Origin: Clostridia bacterium
GTDB lineage: Bacteria; Bacillota; Clostridia; Saccharofermentanales; UBA5734
Direction of reading: 5' to 3'
Length of the DNA: 12,032 nt
NCBI GenBank assembly: GCA_009929975.1
Contig: RZZF01000023.1
Location: 1-12,032, forward strand
The notes beneath the pieces were generated by a model. That model was not told the origin of the DNA and did no database searches. It was given only the letters and a program-made list of their open reading frames with translations. Numbering within the stretch: position 1 is the first letter of the stretch; each line of letters begins with the position of its first letter. The position numbers and the translations under genes were made by a program. This document shows positions 1-6,225 of this stretch, piece by piece.

Positions 1-73
1 CTGCAGGTCGTACTGGATTTTCAGGCATAGCCCTAATACGCGGACGCCTCGCCTGATTCGACCGGTTGACCGT

Positions 74-685
74 TCAGATACCATCTCTCATGTCTTCGAC
101 CGGCTGCCGGTCCAGGCTGAATGACTTGAACAGAATATCGGCGCCGTCACCGCCGGGGCACTGTGCTTCCATGCCGACTTTGATCTGCTTGGCCGCGTCC
201 AGGCGGAAATAACGGACCATGTTCCAGTGCTCACCGTCAGGCCCGTAATGAAACGCGAAGAGATTGCCTTTACGGATGACCTGCAGCCACACGGTCTTCC
301 AATGATAATTCACGCCGTTCGCGTCATCGGACACCCCATTCGTGACCACACTGACGACCGCCTGTGTCCCGAAGTCCGTGGCTTCAAAGCACAGCTTCGC
401 CCAGCGCTCCGCGCTGTCCCTGACCATCAGTACGGCCGCGTCCCAGGTTGAGTTGAAGGCATGCGCGACCTGGGCTTTGATCCGGAAATCACCCGACACG
501 TCCAGATAGAGGAAGGGAGCGTTGCTGATGACATGTTCTCCGGCCGGATCGGTAAAAAAGTCCGTCCTGCCGGGTGCGTGAATCAGCAGGGTTGCCTCAT
601 CCGGTTTTTCATATCCCGCTTCGTTCAGCCAGTTGAACTGGCCCGTCTGTGCGTCCGATATGGTCCGCAGTAAATTCTCGTTCAT
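74..685 (-). CDS. DUF1349 family protein (concanavalin A-like fold)
   Basis: This 203-residue protein matches the DUF1349 family, predicted to have a beta-sandwich concanavalin A/glucanase-like fold. Visible hallmarks are TDFF at residues 41-44, the segment D82-A-A-V-L-M-V-R, then W95-A-K-L-C-F-E, and SVVTNGVSDD at 112-121. There is no signal peptide or membrane segment, so it is probably cytosolic. The length is normal for the family. The start is well set: AGGAGG lies nine bases before the ATG. It follows the 1515-772 hydrolase on the same strand after an 86-base gap, so the two are probably co-transcribed. No enzymatic activity is firmly established for the family; the fold and the setting suggest carbohydrate binding or processing, which is inference. 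Confidence 0.85.
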   Translation of the reverse strand: MNENLLRTISDAQTGQFNWLNEAGYEKPDEATLLIHAPGRTDFFTDPAGEHVISNAPFLYLDVSGDFRIKAQVAHAFNSTWDAAVLMVRDSAERWAKLCFEATDFGTQAVVSVVTNGVSDDANGVNYHWKTVWLQVIRKGNLFAFHYGPDGEHWNMVRYFRLDAAKQIKVGMEAQCPGGDGADILFKSFSLDRQPVEDMRDGI

Positions 686-732
686 GAGTGAATACCTCCT
701 GATGTGATGACGATGTTTCGATGGTTCATCTG

Positions 733-760
733 GCCGGGTCGGCGTGTTGATGCCGCCGGC
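733..760. other. Imperfect GC-rich hairpin in the spacer between two minus-strand genes
   Basis: GCCGG (733-737) and GGC (741-743) can pair with CCGGC (756-760) and GCC (752-754), with an asymmetric interior bulge. It sits between the hydrolase stop and the DUF1349 start. No T-run follows on the minus strand, so it is not a convincing terminator. It might shape or stabilise a shared mRNA. Confidence 0.3.
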
Positions 761-771
761 AGTCCGTTCGT

Positions 772-1515
772 TCAGATTAATGTGGCCTGCTGCTCCAGAA
801 AACGGAGAATCGGTTCAGGATCATCAAGTCCATGCGGATGATGATCACAGCCCGGCTTCATGTGCCGTTCAAACGTCAGACCGGCTTCACGATAAGCCTC
901 TTCCAGCATGATGCCGTTTTCCAGATAGGGAACCACCTGATCGCTGTCACCGGCCACCATGATCACCGGTATCTGATGCTTGACCAGACGGTCCAGCTGG
1001 TGCATCGGCATCTCGCGGTAGCAGAGCAGTTGGGATATGGTGTCCAGGCGCAGGGCTTCAAGAATTTCATTGATGCCTGCGCCGCGGTCAAGCGATTCGG
1101 CCGTTCCGAAGCCGCATGGGCAGCTCATATAATTGAGGACCGGAGCGTCCAGATACATAACAGAGACACAATCCGGATGCCGTGCTGCCAGTTTGATCGC
1201 GATCAGTCCACCACAGCTGACACCGATCAGGGCCGCTCGTTCTGACAACTCATATTCAGAGGCCAGAAACCGGATGAAGCTGGCTTTTCGGTCGATATCC
1301 TCTTCAAGACCCCAGCGGTTGATGTTCTGAATGAACGCGATATGAAAACCGCGCCGCAGCAGTTCGACTTCGATCACAGGCTGATCTTCCCAGTATTCTG
1401 TTTTGACCGCCAGTACACCGGGGGATCGGGATTGATCGGGCATCACCAGAATGGCCGGCCGGCCATCAAACTCAAAATCCAGCCGTCGGTATCCGTTCCA
1501 CACTGACTCTCTCAT
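772..1515 (-). CDS. Alpha/beta hydrolase (esterase-like), cytosolic
   Basis: This is a serine hydrolase of about 247 residues. The nucleophile elbow reads GVSCGG, with Ser at about residue 100. The acid is probably the second Asp of GDSDQVVP (about 192), and the His lies in the PGCDHHPHGLDDP segment (about 225-228), so the catalytic triad looks complete. The HHPHGLDDP ending resembles carbohydrate-esterase or acyl-peptidase-like hydrolases rather than lipases. The substrate cannot be read from sequence. There is no signal peptide. An ATG five codons upstream (1530) exists, but it overlaps the GGAGG ribosome site that serves the ATG at 1515, eight bases downstream, so 1515 is preferred. It heads a likely two-gene unit with the DUF1349 gene. 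Confidence 0.82.
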   Translation of the reverse strand: MRESVWNGYRRLDFEFDGRPAILVMPDQSRSPGVLAVKTEYWEDQPVIEVELLRRGFHIAFIQNINRWGLEEDIDRKASFIRFLASEYELSERAALIGVSCGGLIAIKLAARHPDCVSVMYLDAPVLNYMSCPCGFGTAESLDRGAGINEILEALRLDTISQLLCYREMPMHQLDRLVKHQIPVIMVAGDSDQVVPYLENGIMLEEAYREAGLTFERHMKPGCDHHPHGLDDPEPILRFLEQQATLI

Positions 1516-1523
1516 AAACCCGG

Positions 1524-1528
1524 CCTCC
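1524..1528 (-). promoter_or_regulatory. Ribosome binding site that sets the hydrolase start
   Basis: GGAGG on the minus strand is eight bases before the ATG at 1515. It overlaps the alternative ATG at 1530, which itself has no upstream ribosome site. This argues for translation starting at MRESVWNG. Confidence 0.6.
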
Positions 1529-1561
1529 ATTATCTATTTGATCGGCGAAATGCCTGTCTCT

Positions 1562-1567
1562 ACTATA
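1562..1567 (-). promoter_or_regulatory. Candidate extended -10 box for the minus-strand hydrolase
   Basis: Read on the minus strand, TGATATAGT is an extended -10 (TG-A-TATAGT). It lies about 47 bases upstream of the ATG at 1515. I see no good -35 at 16-18 bases, which extended -10 promoters tolerate. Confidence 0.35.
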
Positions 1568-1613
1568 TCATGACCATCAGGTGTGGGGATGATAGAAATG
1601 GCCGAAAAGCCCG

Positions 1614-1631
1614 TTGTAATCATCGTTACAA
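1614..1631. promoter_or_regulatory. Candidate operator: TTGTAA-N6-TTACAA inverted repeat
   Basis: TTGTAA (1614-1619) and TTACAA (1626-1631) form a perfect 6-bp dyad with a 6-base centre. It lies in the middle of the 216-base divergent spacer between the hydrolase and the bis-heme membrane gene, a typical place for a transcription-factor site. No regulator gene is adjacent. The rest of the spacer (1516-1731) holds only the weak promoter-like boxes, including TATACT at 1652-1657. Confidence 0.35.
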
Positions 1632-1731
1632 TCGCAGGTGTTGTGTCCGGTTATACTTGACCTATCATTTGAACGCTTTCAGCGAATGAAAACATCTGGA
1701 CTTTACGTTCAGGATAGTGGGAGCATCAGCA

Positions 1732-2145
1732 ATGAGTGAGTATGGCAGTTTTTTTGGTTGGCTGATCATCGGGGGGCTCGTCCTGACCCTGATGAATTAT
1801 CCGGTCAAGTGGATCTACCGGAAGTGGATTTCCGGCATGGACCGCGAGTCCGGCTTCAGGCGCGCCTATCTGGTGTTCCAGAAGCTGATCGTCCGGTACC
1901 ACCGTTTTTTCGCTGCTTTCGCCACGCTCATGCTGATCATTCACCTGGCCATTCAGCTGCAGTATCGCTGGCTGTCCGTCACCGGGCTGATCGCGGCAAT
2001 CCTGATGGCAGCGAACGGATTTCTCGGCGGATATGGCCATTATATTCGCAAAAAGAAACCATCAGCCTGGCTGTACGTGCATCGTTCGATCGCCGTACTG
2101 GCGGTCCTGGCCGTTATATTCCACATTGCGATGCGCGGACGGTGA
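1732..2145 (+). CDS. Four-helix membrane protein, putative bis-heme cytochrome b / ferric-reductase-like
   Basis: This 137-residue integral membrane protein has hydrophobic segments at about 8-24, 56-74, 80-99 and 115-133. The second helix carries H57 and H71 and the fourth carries H117 and H131. Each pair is 14 residues apart, the spacing expected when two helices hold two b-type hemes between them, as in cytochrome b561 and ferric-reductase-like domains. No flavin or NAD(P) domain is attached. A GTG start 15 bases earlier (1717) is possible, but GGGAG at 1719-1723, eight bases before the ATG, favours 1732. The gene downstream, 20 bases away, encodes a cytochrome b5-like lipoprotein, which supports an electron-transfer role. 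Heme binding is inferred from the histidine pattern; it might otherwise be a generic small membrane protein. Confidence 0.75.
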   Translation: MSEYGSFFGWLIIGGLVLTLMNYPVKWIYRKWISGMDRESGFRRAYLVFQKLIVRYHRFFAAFATLMLIIHLAIQLQYRWLSVTGLIAAILMAANGFLGGYGHYIRKKKPSAWLYVHRSIAVLAVLAVIFHIAMRGR

Positions 2146-2165
2146 GGTATTCAGGAGGCTTTACC

Positions 2166-2573
2166 ATGACTTATTATTTTGATCATTCACGATCGTCCAA
2201 AGCAAGCAGGTCCGACAAACGTACAATCACGCTGACCGCTCTGGTCCTGAGCCTTACGCTTCTCCTGACCGCCTGTGGCGGCGGTGCGGCAGAAACTGGT
2301 GATTCGACCGGCCAGAGTACGAGCGGTCAGGAACAAGTTTTCACTCTGGAGCAGCTGGCTGAGTTTGACGGAAAGGAGGGACGGCCGGCCTATATTGCCG
2401 TTGACGGAATCGTCTACGATGTGAGCAATATTCCACAATGGTCCGGCGGCAGTCATGCAGGCGGCAGCATTTCGGCTGGCAAAGATTACAGTGAAGAAAT
2501 CCGCAGTGTCTCTCCTCACGGTACGAGCGTGTTGAGCCGGGCGCCTCAAGTGGGTACTCTGACCGAAGAGTAA
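2166..2573 (+). CDS. Lipoprotein with cytochrome b5-like heme-binding domain
   Basis: The 135-residue protein has a basic N-terminus, a hydrophobic signal segment at about 20-35 and a lipobox LTAC ending at C37. This predicts a lipid-anchored, extracytoplasmic protein. After a Ser/Gly/Thr-rich linker (38-57), residues 59-132 match the cytochrome b5-like heme/steroid-binding fold: FTLEQLAEFDG, then AYIAVDGIVYDVS, then GGSHAGG and SPHG. H97 and H118 are the likely axial heme ligands. AGGAGG at 2153-2158 sits seven bases before the ATG. It follows the four-helix membrane gene by 20 bases in the same transcript, so it may exchange electrons with that protein's outer heme. The partner and final acceptor are unknown. 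The family call is strong; the pathway is inference. Confidence 0.87.
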   Translation: MTYYFDHSRSSKASRSDKRTITLTALVLSLTLLLTACGGGAAETGDSTGQSTSGQEQVFTLEQLAEFDGKEGRPAYIAVDGIVYDVSNIPQWSGGSHAGGSISAGKDYSEEIRSVSPHGTSVLSRAPQVGTLTEE

Positions 2574-2621
2574 GCGCCGATAGACCGTTTCCCGGCAGAA
2601 CCGTGCTTCGTAAGAAAAGCG

Positions 2622-2650
2622 TTGCTGTTCGCCCTTCTTTGTGGTAAAAT
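2622..2650 (+). promoter_or_regulatory. Candidate promoter for the DEAD-box helicase gene
   Basis: TTGCTG (2622-2627) is followed after 17 bases by TAAAAT (2645-2650). That -10 is preceded by TG-G, making an extended -10. The -35 matches consensus only in TTG, but the spacing and extended -10 are good. Transcription would begin near 2657, giving a leader of about 68 bases. A separate TTGACT at 2660-2665 lacks a convincing -10. Confidence 0.55.
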
Positions 2651-2724
2651 GGCACGTTCTTGACTCAAACGCATGTCAGGTGCGATGAAATATCCGTTCA
2701 TATCGAAAGAAAGACAGGTGCCCC

Positions 2725-4605
2725 TTGGACAATATCACATTCCCTCAGCTGGCCTTATCGCCGCAGACTCTGCAGGCGCTGCAGGACATGGGCTTCGAAG
2801 AAGCCACCCCGATTCAGGCTGAATCCATTCCGCTGATTCTTGAAGGCCGCGACGTACTGGGACAAGCCCAGACCGGCACCGGTAAAACCTGTGCTTATGG
2901 TATTCCGCTGATCGAGAAAATTGATCTGGACGCGACAGGGGTCCAATATCTTGTCCTGGCACCAACCCGCGAACTCGCCATCCAAATCGCGGACGAAATG
3001 CATGAGTTGACCAAATATCACGAGGGTATCCGTATCCTCGCGGTGTATGGCGGTCAGCCAATCAGCCGCCAGATCATGGCTCTGAAAAAACGGCCGCAGA
3101 TCATCGTCGGCACTCCCGGGCGTGTCATGGACCATATGCGGCGCAAAACCATCCGCCTCGATCAACTGAGCGGCATCATTCTTGATGAAGCCGATGAGAT
3201 GTTGAACATGGGATTCAAAGAGGATATCGATACCATACTGGCCGATACCCCTGAATCGATTCAGCGGATTCTCTTCTCAGCCACCATGCCCAAAGGCATT
3301 CTGGAACTGACGAAGCGCTATCTTCAGGAACCGGTGCATGTCCGTATCGAGCACAGCCAGTTGACTGTCAGCAATATTGAGCAATTCTATATCGAAGTCC
3401 GTGAATCCAGCAAGATCGAAGTACTTTGCCGTCTGATTGAATCAGAGCGCATCAAGCTGGCCTTGATTTTCTGCAATACGAAACGCAAGGTGGACGATGT
3501 CTATGAGAAGCTGCAGACACGCGGCTACTCGGCTGAAGCCCTGCACGGGGACATGAAACAAATGACCCGCACCCGGGTCATGAACCGTTTCCGCAACGGT
3601 GATGTTGAGCTGCTGGTCGCGACCGATGTCGCGGCACGCGGCATTGATGTTGATAATATCGAAGTCGTCATCAATTATGATCTGCCTCAGGATGAGGAAT
3701 ATTATGTTCATCGCATCGGCCGGACCGCGCGGGCCGGTCGTTCGGGCAAGGCGTTCACCTTTGTCGTCGGCCGTGAGATTTTCGATCTGAAGAATATCCA
3801 GCGCTTCACGCATTCAACCATCACCTGCACCCAGCCGCCTTCACTGGTTGATGTGACAGAAACCCATGTGGCCGAAATTCTCGATCAGACACGGGAGATT
3901 CTCGCGGCCGGTGAACTTGATCGATATCGCAACGCGATTGAACAGTTTATCACTGATGTGAACGCCACGGAGAGCGAAGATACCTTCTACACAACAGCGG
4001 ACATCGCCGCCGCGCTGATCAGTTTATCCATGGGACAGAAAACCCGGCAAACCAGAGAGATTGAGCCGGTGGTTCCTTATGAGGAAATGCTGGCCCGGCG
4101 TAATAAGCAGCGAAATGACAGGGCATCCGGCAGACGCTCTTCAGAGGGGCTTTCAGGACAGGAATTTCAGGATGCGTTGCTACGTGGTGACACCGTCATT
4201 GATGATGATTCAGAGCCGGGGGATCGCGCCAGAAAGAAACGCAAAAAAGATCTGGAAGCCGGTATGATCCGTCTCTTCCTCAATGTCGGCAGAGATGACC
4301 GCTTACAGCCGGCTCATCTCGTCAAGGCGATCTGTTCAAGTTCATCGCTTTCCGGAAAACAGATCGGCGCGATCGCCATGTTCGGACGCTACACCTTTAT
4401 TGATGTTCCGGCTGAAACGGCTGACCAGGTTGTGACTGGACTGAACGGACTGAGAATCGGCGGCCAGACACTCCGGGCCGAAATCAGCGTTCCCGGTCAG
4501 AAGGGATCCGACGGCGAGCGAAAACATAATTCAGCGAGACGATCATCTGATAAAGAGTGGAAAAAAGGCAAAAAGCCCGATGATCGGAAAAAGAAAAAGA
4601 AATAA
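2725..4605 (+). CDS. deaD: DEAD-box ATP-dependent RNA helicase, DeaD/CsdA-like, with DbpA-type RNA-binding domain
   Basis: This 626-residue RNA helicase unwinds or remodels structured RNA using ATP and is probably involved in ribosome assembly, mRNA decay or cold adaptation. All core motifs are intact: Q motif (F6 to Q31), AQTGTGKT (48-55), PTRELA (80-85), TPGR (130-133), DEAD (154-157), SAT (185-187), ATDVAARGID (299-308) and HRIGRTARAG (329-338). Residues 514-588 resemble the DbpA RNA-binding domain. The last 30 residues are very Lys/Arg-rich, ending in six lysines after RKKKKK-type sequence. Length and layout fit DeaD better than the shorter DbpA or CshA. The start is a TTG with AGGTG five bases upstream; no in-frame ATG lies upstream. 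The symbol is by resemblance only; cshA-like naming is an alternative. Confidence 0.93.
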   Translation: MDNITFPQLALSPQTLQALQDMGFEEATPIQAESIPLILEGRDVLGQAQTGTGKTCAYGIPLIEKIDLDATGVQYLVLAPTRELAIQIADEMHELTKYHEGIRILAVYGGQPISRQIMALKKRPQIIVGTPGRVMDHMRRKTIRLDQLSGIILDEADEMLNMGFKEDIDTILADTPESIQRILFSATMPKGILELTKRYLQEPVHVRIEHSQLTVSNIEQFYIEVRESSKIEVLCRLIESERIKLALIFCNTKRKVDDVYEKLQTRGYSAEALHGDMKQMTRTRVMNRFRNGDVELLVATDVAARGIDVDNIEVVINYDLPQDEEYYVHRIGRTARAGRSGKAFTFVVGREIFDLKNIQRFTHSTITCTQPPSLVDVTETHVAEILDQTREILAAGELDRYRNAIEQFITDVNATESEDTFYTTADIAAALISLSMGQKTRQTREIEPVVPYEEMLARRNKQRNDRASGRRSSEGLSGQEFQDALLRGDTVIDDDSEPGDRARKKRKKDLEAGMIRLFLNVGRDDRLQPAHLVKAICSSSSLSGKQIGAIAMFGRYTFIDVPAETADQVVTGLNGLRIGGQTLRAEISVPGQKGSDGERKHNSARRSSDKEWKKGKKPDDRKKKKK

Positions 4606-4639
4606 GGGGTCCGCCAACAGCATCGCCAGCTGAACCCCT
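4605..4639 (+). terminator. Possible hairpin terminator after the helicase gene
   Basis: AGGGGT (4605-4610) pairs with ACCCCT (4634-4639), and an inner CAGC/GCTG stem (4618-4621 with 4629-4632) closes a 7-base loop. There is no T-run downstream, so intrinsic termination is doubtful. It begins at the last base of the helicase stop codon. Confidence 0.3.
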
Positions 4640-4660
4640 GTCATTCAAGTAATCGCTCCC

Positions 4661-4690
4661 TGGCTGTTCCGACCTGTGTCGGTTCAGCCA
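4661..4690. terminator. Strong two-part hairpin between convergent genes, overlapping the reductase stop
   Basis: TGGCTG (4661-4666) pairs with CAGCCA (4685-4690) and CCGAC (4669-4673) with GTCGG (4678-4682). The two stems are separated by a TT/TT mismatch and closed by a 4-base loop. It sits between the convergent helicase and aldo/keto reductase genes and contains the reductase's stop codon. Neither side has a clear T-run, so it may act in mRNA 3'-end protection as easily as in termination. Confidence 0.4.
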
Positions 4691-5808
4691 AGTGCCGCGA
4701 CTGTTTCTTTCAATTGCCTGCGGATCCGGATCTTCTGCGGGCATTTTGTTTCACACACGCCGCACTCCGTACAGGCAGCCGCGTTTTTCCCCTTCATCCA
4801 GTCATTGGTGCCAATCGCCTGGTACTGCTCGCGCGCGTACTGGGTCAGGCCATAAACGCGGTGATAGTTCATGATCTGGAAGTTCAAGGGAATATTGACC
4901 TCAAACGGACATGGCATGCAGTAATTGCATCCGGTACAGTAGAGATCCGCCATTTTCTTGTTTTCTTCCATGGAGACATTGATCCGCTCAACTTCTTCAT
5001 TGCTGAGCGGCGAGCTATCCGACGCGACCGCCGTATTTTCCTCGACCATTTTCATCGAACCCATGCCGGACAGGGCACAGGAAACATTCGGATTGGTCAG
5101 GACAAACCGCAATGCCAGTTCCGCGCTGCTCAGGCGTTTCCCGGGCAGGAGCTGCTCAATCGCTTCCGATGGCGCACCGAGCCGACCGCCACCGACCGGT
5201 CCCATGATCACGACACCGAGTCCTTTGGCATGCGCATGCTCAATGGCGGCCTCATTGGCCCGGTCAAGCAGATTGTACTGGCAGAGTACCGACTCAAAAT
5301 GTCCGGTATCAATCAGTTTGATCATATTTTCCGGTTCATCATGAAATGAAAACGAAATATGTTTGATCAGGCCTTCTTCTTTTGCCTTAAGCGCGGCTTC
5401 AAGCGGACCGCCCGGCACATTGATCTCTTCTTCATAGCTTTTCCAGCTGATGCCCCACATATGATAGAAATCAATCGTATCCGTGCTCAGCTTCGTCAGG
5501 GATTTCTCCAGCCGACGGCGCCAGTCAGAGCCTGAGCTGTTTTCGACCGGATTCTTTGTCGACAGATAGACGCGGTCACGCCAGCCTTTGAGCGCCTGCC
5601 CGACAATGATCTCACTTTCGCCATCGCAATAGTAGGGCGCGGTATCAATATAATTGACGCCCAGCTCAAATGCCTTATGGATCATGCGGATGCTTTCCTC
5701 TGTATCAAACACCGTCTGGCCGTTGATTACAGTCGTTGGCAGCCGCATGGCCCCAAAACCAAGCGCTGAGATCTGAATTCCTGTTTTCCCAAATGGATGG
5801 TACTGCAT
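4684..5808 (-). CDS. Aldo/keto reductase with C-terminal ferredoxin-type cysteine motifs
   Basis: The 374-residue protein has an aldo/keto reductase TIM barrel over about residues 1-270. The catalytic tetrad is present: D55, Y60, K85 and H116, in the contexts YIDTAPYY, STK and FYHMW. The C-terminus adds two cysteine groups: C291, C294, C297, C300, and C346, C349, C352, C356 followed by Pro. The second is the classic 4Fe-4S ferredoxin spacing. Such fusions are common in anaerobic Bacillota and are thought to couple carbonyl reduction to iron-sulfur electron transfer; the true substrate is unknown. The ATG is preceded by GGGGG six to seven bases upstream. It is divergent from the BFD-like iron-sulfur gene, which may share control. 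No signal peptide; cytosolic. Confidence 0.92.
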   Translation of the reverse strand: MQYHPFGKTGIQISALGFGAMRLPTTVINGQTVFDTEESIRMIHKAFELGVNYIDTAPYYCDGESEIIVGQALKGWRDRVYLSTKNPVENSSGSDWRRRLEKSLTKLSTDTIDFYHMWGISWKSYEEEINVPGGPLEAALKAKEEGLIKHISFSFHDEPENMIKLIDTGHFESVLCQYNLLDRANEAAIEHAHAKGLGVVIMGPVGGGRLGAPSEAIEQLLPGKRLSSAELALRFVLTNPNVSCALSGMGSMKMVEENTAVASDSSPLSNEEVERINVSMEENKKMADLYCTGCNYCMPCPFEVNIPLNFQIMNYHRVYGLTQYAREQYQAIGTNDWMKGKNAAACTECGVCETKCPQKIRIRRQLKETVAALG

Positions 5809-5877
5809 CTTGTTTCCCCCGATTTCATCATTTCATATGGCGCACCGGCCAACGTTAACTGATCCTTAACCATGCCT

Positions 5878-5888
5878 TGTCAACGCAG
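5878..5888. repeat. TGTCAACGCAG direct repeat, copy 1
   Basis: This 11-base sequence recurs exactly at 5931-5941, 53 bases away, and each copy is followed by GCTTG after two or three bases. On the minus strand each copy reads CTGCGTTGACA and contains a perfect TTGACA -35 box pointing toward the aldo/keto reductase gene. Confidence 0.6.
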
Positions 5889-5904
5889 CCGCTTGTCCTA
5901 TCTC

Positions 5905-5936
5905 TTTATACTGCCCGTGAACCGGTAAAATGTCAA
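5905..5936 (-). promoter_or_regulatory. Weak candidate promoter for the aldo/keto reductase
   Basis: On the minus strand, TTGACA (5936-5931) is followed by TATAAA (5910-5905). The spacer is 20 bases, longer than ideal. The second TTGACA, at 5883-5878, has no clear -10 at normal spacing. One or both may serve this gene. Confidence 0.3.
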
Positions 5937-5941
5937 CGCAG
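5931..5941. repeat. TGTCAACGCAG direct repeat, copy 2
   Basis: Exact copy of 5878-5888, about five helical turns away, so both copies would face the same side of the DNA. A shorter form (TCAACGCAG) recurs at 6226-6234 beyond the BFD-like gene. Confidence 0.6.
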
Positions 5942-5969
5942 ATAGCTTGAAACTGTGTCCTGGCATACG

Positions 5970-5996
5970 TTGAAAGTCATCGCGATCAGGTAAAAT
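5970..5996 (+). promoter_or_regulatory. Candidate promoter for the BFD-like gene
   Basis: TTGAAA (5970-5975) and TAAAAT (5991-5996) are good boxes, but the spacer is only 15 bases. Such a spacer can depend on an activator or on DNA twist. The -10 lies inside the TCAGGT/ACCTGA palindrome. Transcription would begin near 6003. Confidence 0.45.
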
Positions 5997-6003
5997 AACC
6001 TGA
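5986..6003. promoter_or_regulatory. Candidate operator TCAGGT-N6-ACCTGA overlapping the -10 box
   Basis: The 18-base TCAGGTAAAATAACCTGA is a perfect 6-bp dyad around a 6-base centre. It covers the -10 box of the BFD-like iron-sulfur gene, so a bound protein would block transcription. The AGGT/ACCT half-sites resemble DtxR/IdeR-family iron boxes, whose half-sites are usually separated by seven bases rather than six. The iron link is inference. Confidence 0.5.
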
Positions 6004-6036
6004 CGGTTTTATCAGAAATTGAAAGGAAGGTCTGTG

Positions 6037-6216
6037 ATGAATCCAGAAAAGATCATCTGTCCCTGCAAAAAGGTCAGCAAAGGCGACATTCTCAAAGCGA
6101 TGGCCAAGGGCGCGAAACGCTATAAAGATGTCCGTGCCGCGACAGGAGCCGGTTCAAAATGCGGCAAATGTGAAAAAGAGATCCGCCAATTCATCAAGAA
6201 GCACCGGGATGACTGA
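6037..6216 (+). CDS. Small BFD-like [2Fe-2S] protein
   Basis: This 59-residue protein matches the BFD-like [2Fe-2S]-binding domain (bacterioferritin-associated ferredoxin type). The four cluster cysteines are C8, C10, C42 and C45, in ICPCKKVSK and SKCGKC. Stand-alone BFD proteins can pass electrons to ferritin-like iron stores; related domains occur in NirB, NifU-like and dehydrogenase proteins. The protein is basic and has no membrane segment. The ATG is chosen because AAAGGAAGG ends six bases upstream; a TTG at 6019 lies before that site and is unlikely. No bacterioferritin gene is in the window. The gene is divergent from an iron-sulfur aldo/keto reductase and converges, nine bases apart, on a hydrolase gene. 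Confidence 0.88.
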   Translation: MNPEKIICPCKKVSKGDILKAMAKGAKRYKDVRAATGAGSKCGKCEKEIRQFIKKHRDD

Positions 6217-6225
6217 CGCGATCGC

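Noticed and set aside
1..10. CTGCAGGTCG at the very start, a PstI site similar to cloning polylinkers
   Set aside because: A six-base site is common by chance and the following bases do not continue as a known polylinker.
2..28. Minus-strand ATG at 28 opening nine codons to the window edge
   Set aside because: Too short to judge, and the AGGG before it is too close to serve as a good ribosome site; it might be the next gene of the operon but cannot be supported.
1758..2165. Upstream extension of the lipoprotein frame to 1758
   Set aside because: It runs out of frame through the four-helix membrane gene; the lipobox signal peptide and AGGAGG site place the start at 2166.
2612..2639. Hairpin AAGAA-GCG / CGC-TTCTT after the lipoprotein gene
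   Set aside because: The stem has an internal mismatch and no T-run follows; the region is better explained as the helicase promoter.
4714..5349. Long plus-strand open frame (about 211 codons) opposite the aldo/keto reductase
   Set aside because: It is antisense to a gene with complete family motifs, has no ribosome site, and its translation resembles no family.
5854..5870. GTTAA-N7-TTAAC inverted repeat upstream of the aldo/keto reductase
   Set aside because: The half-sites are only five AT-rich bases and do not extend, so chance is likely.
6218..6225. GCGATCGC octamer between the BFD-like gene and the hydrolase
   Set aside because: A single 8-base palindrome in a nine-base gap with no further structure is likely chance.
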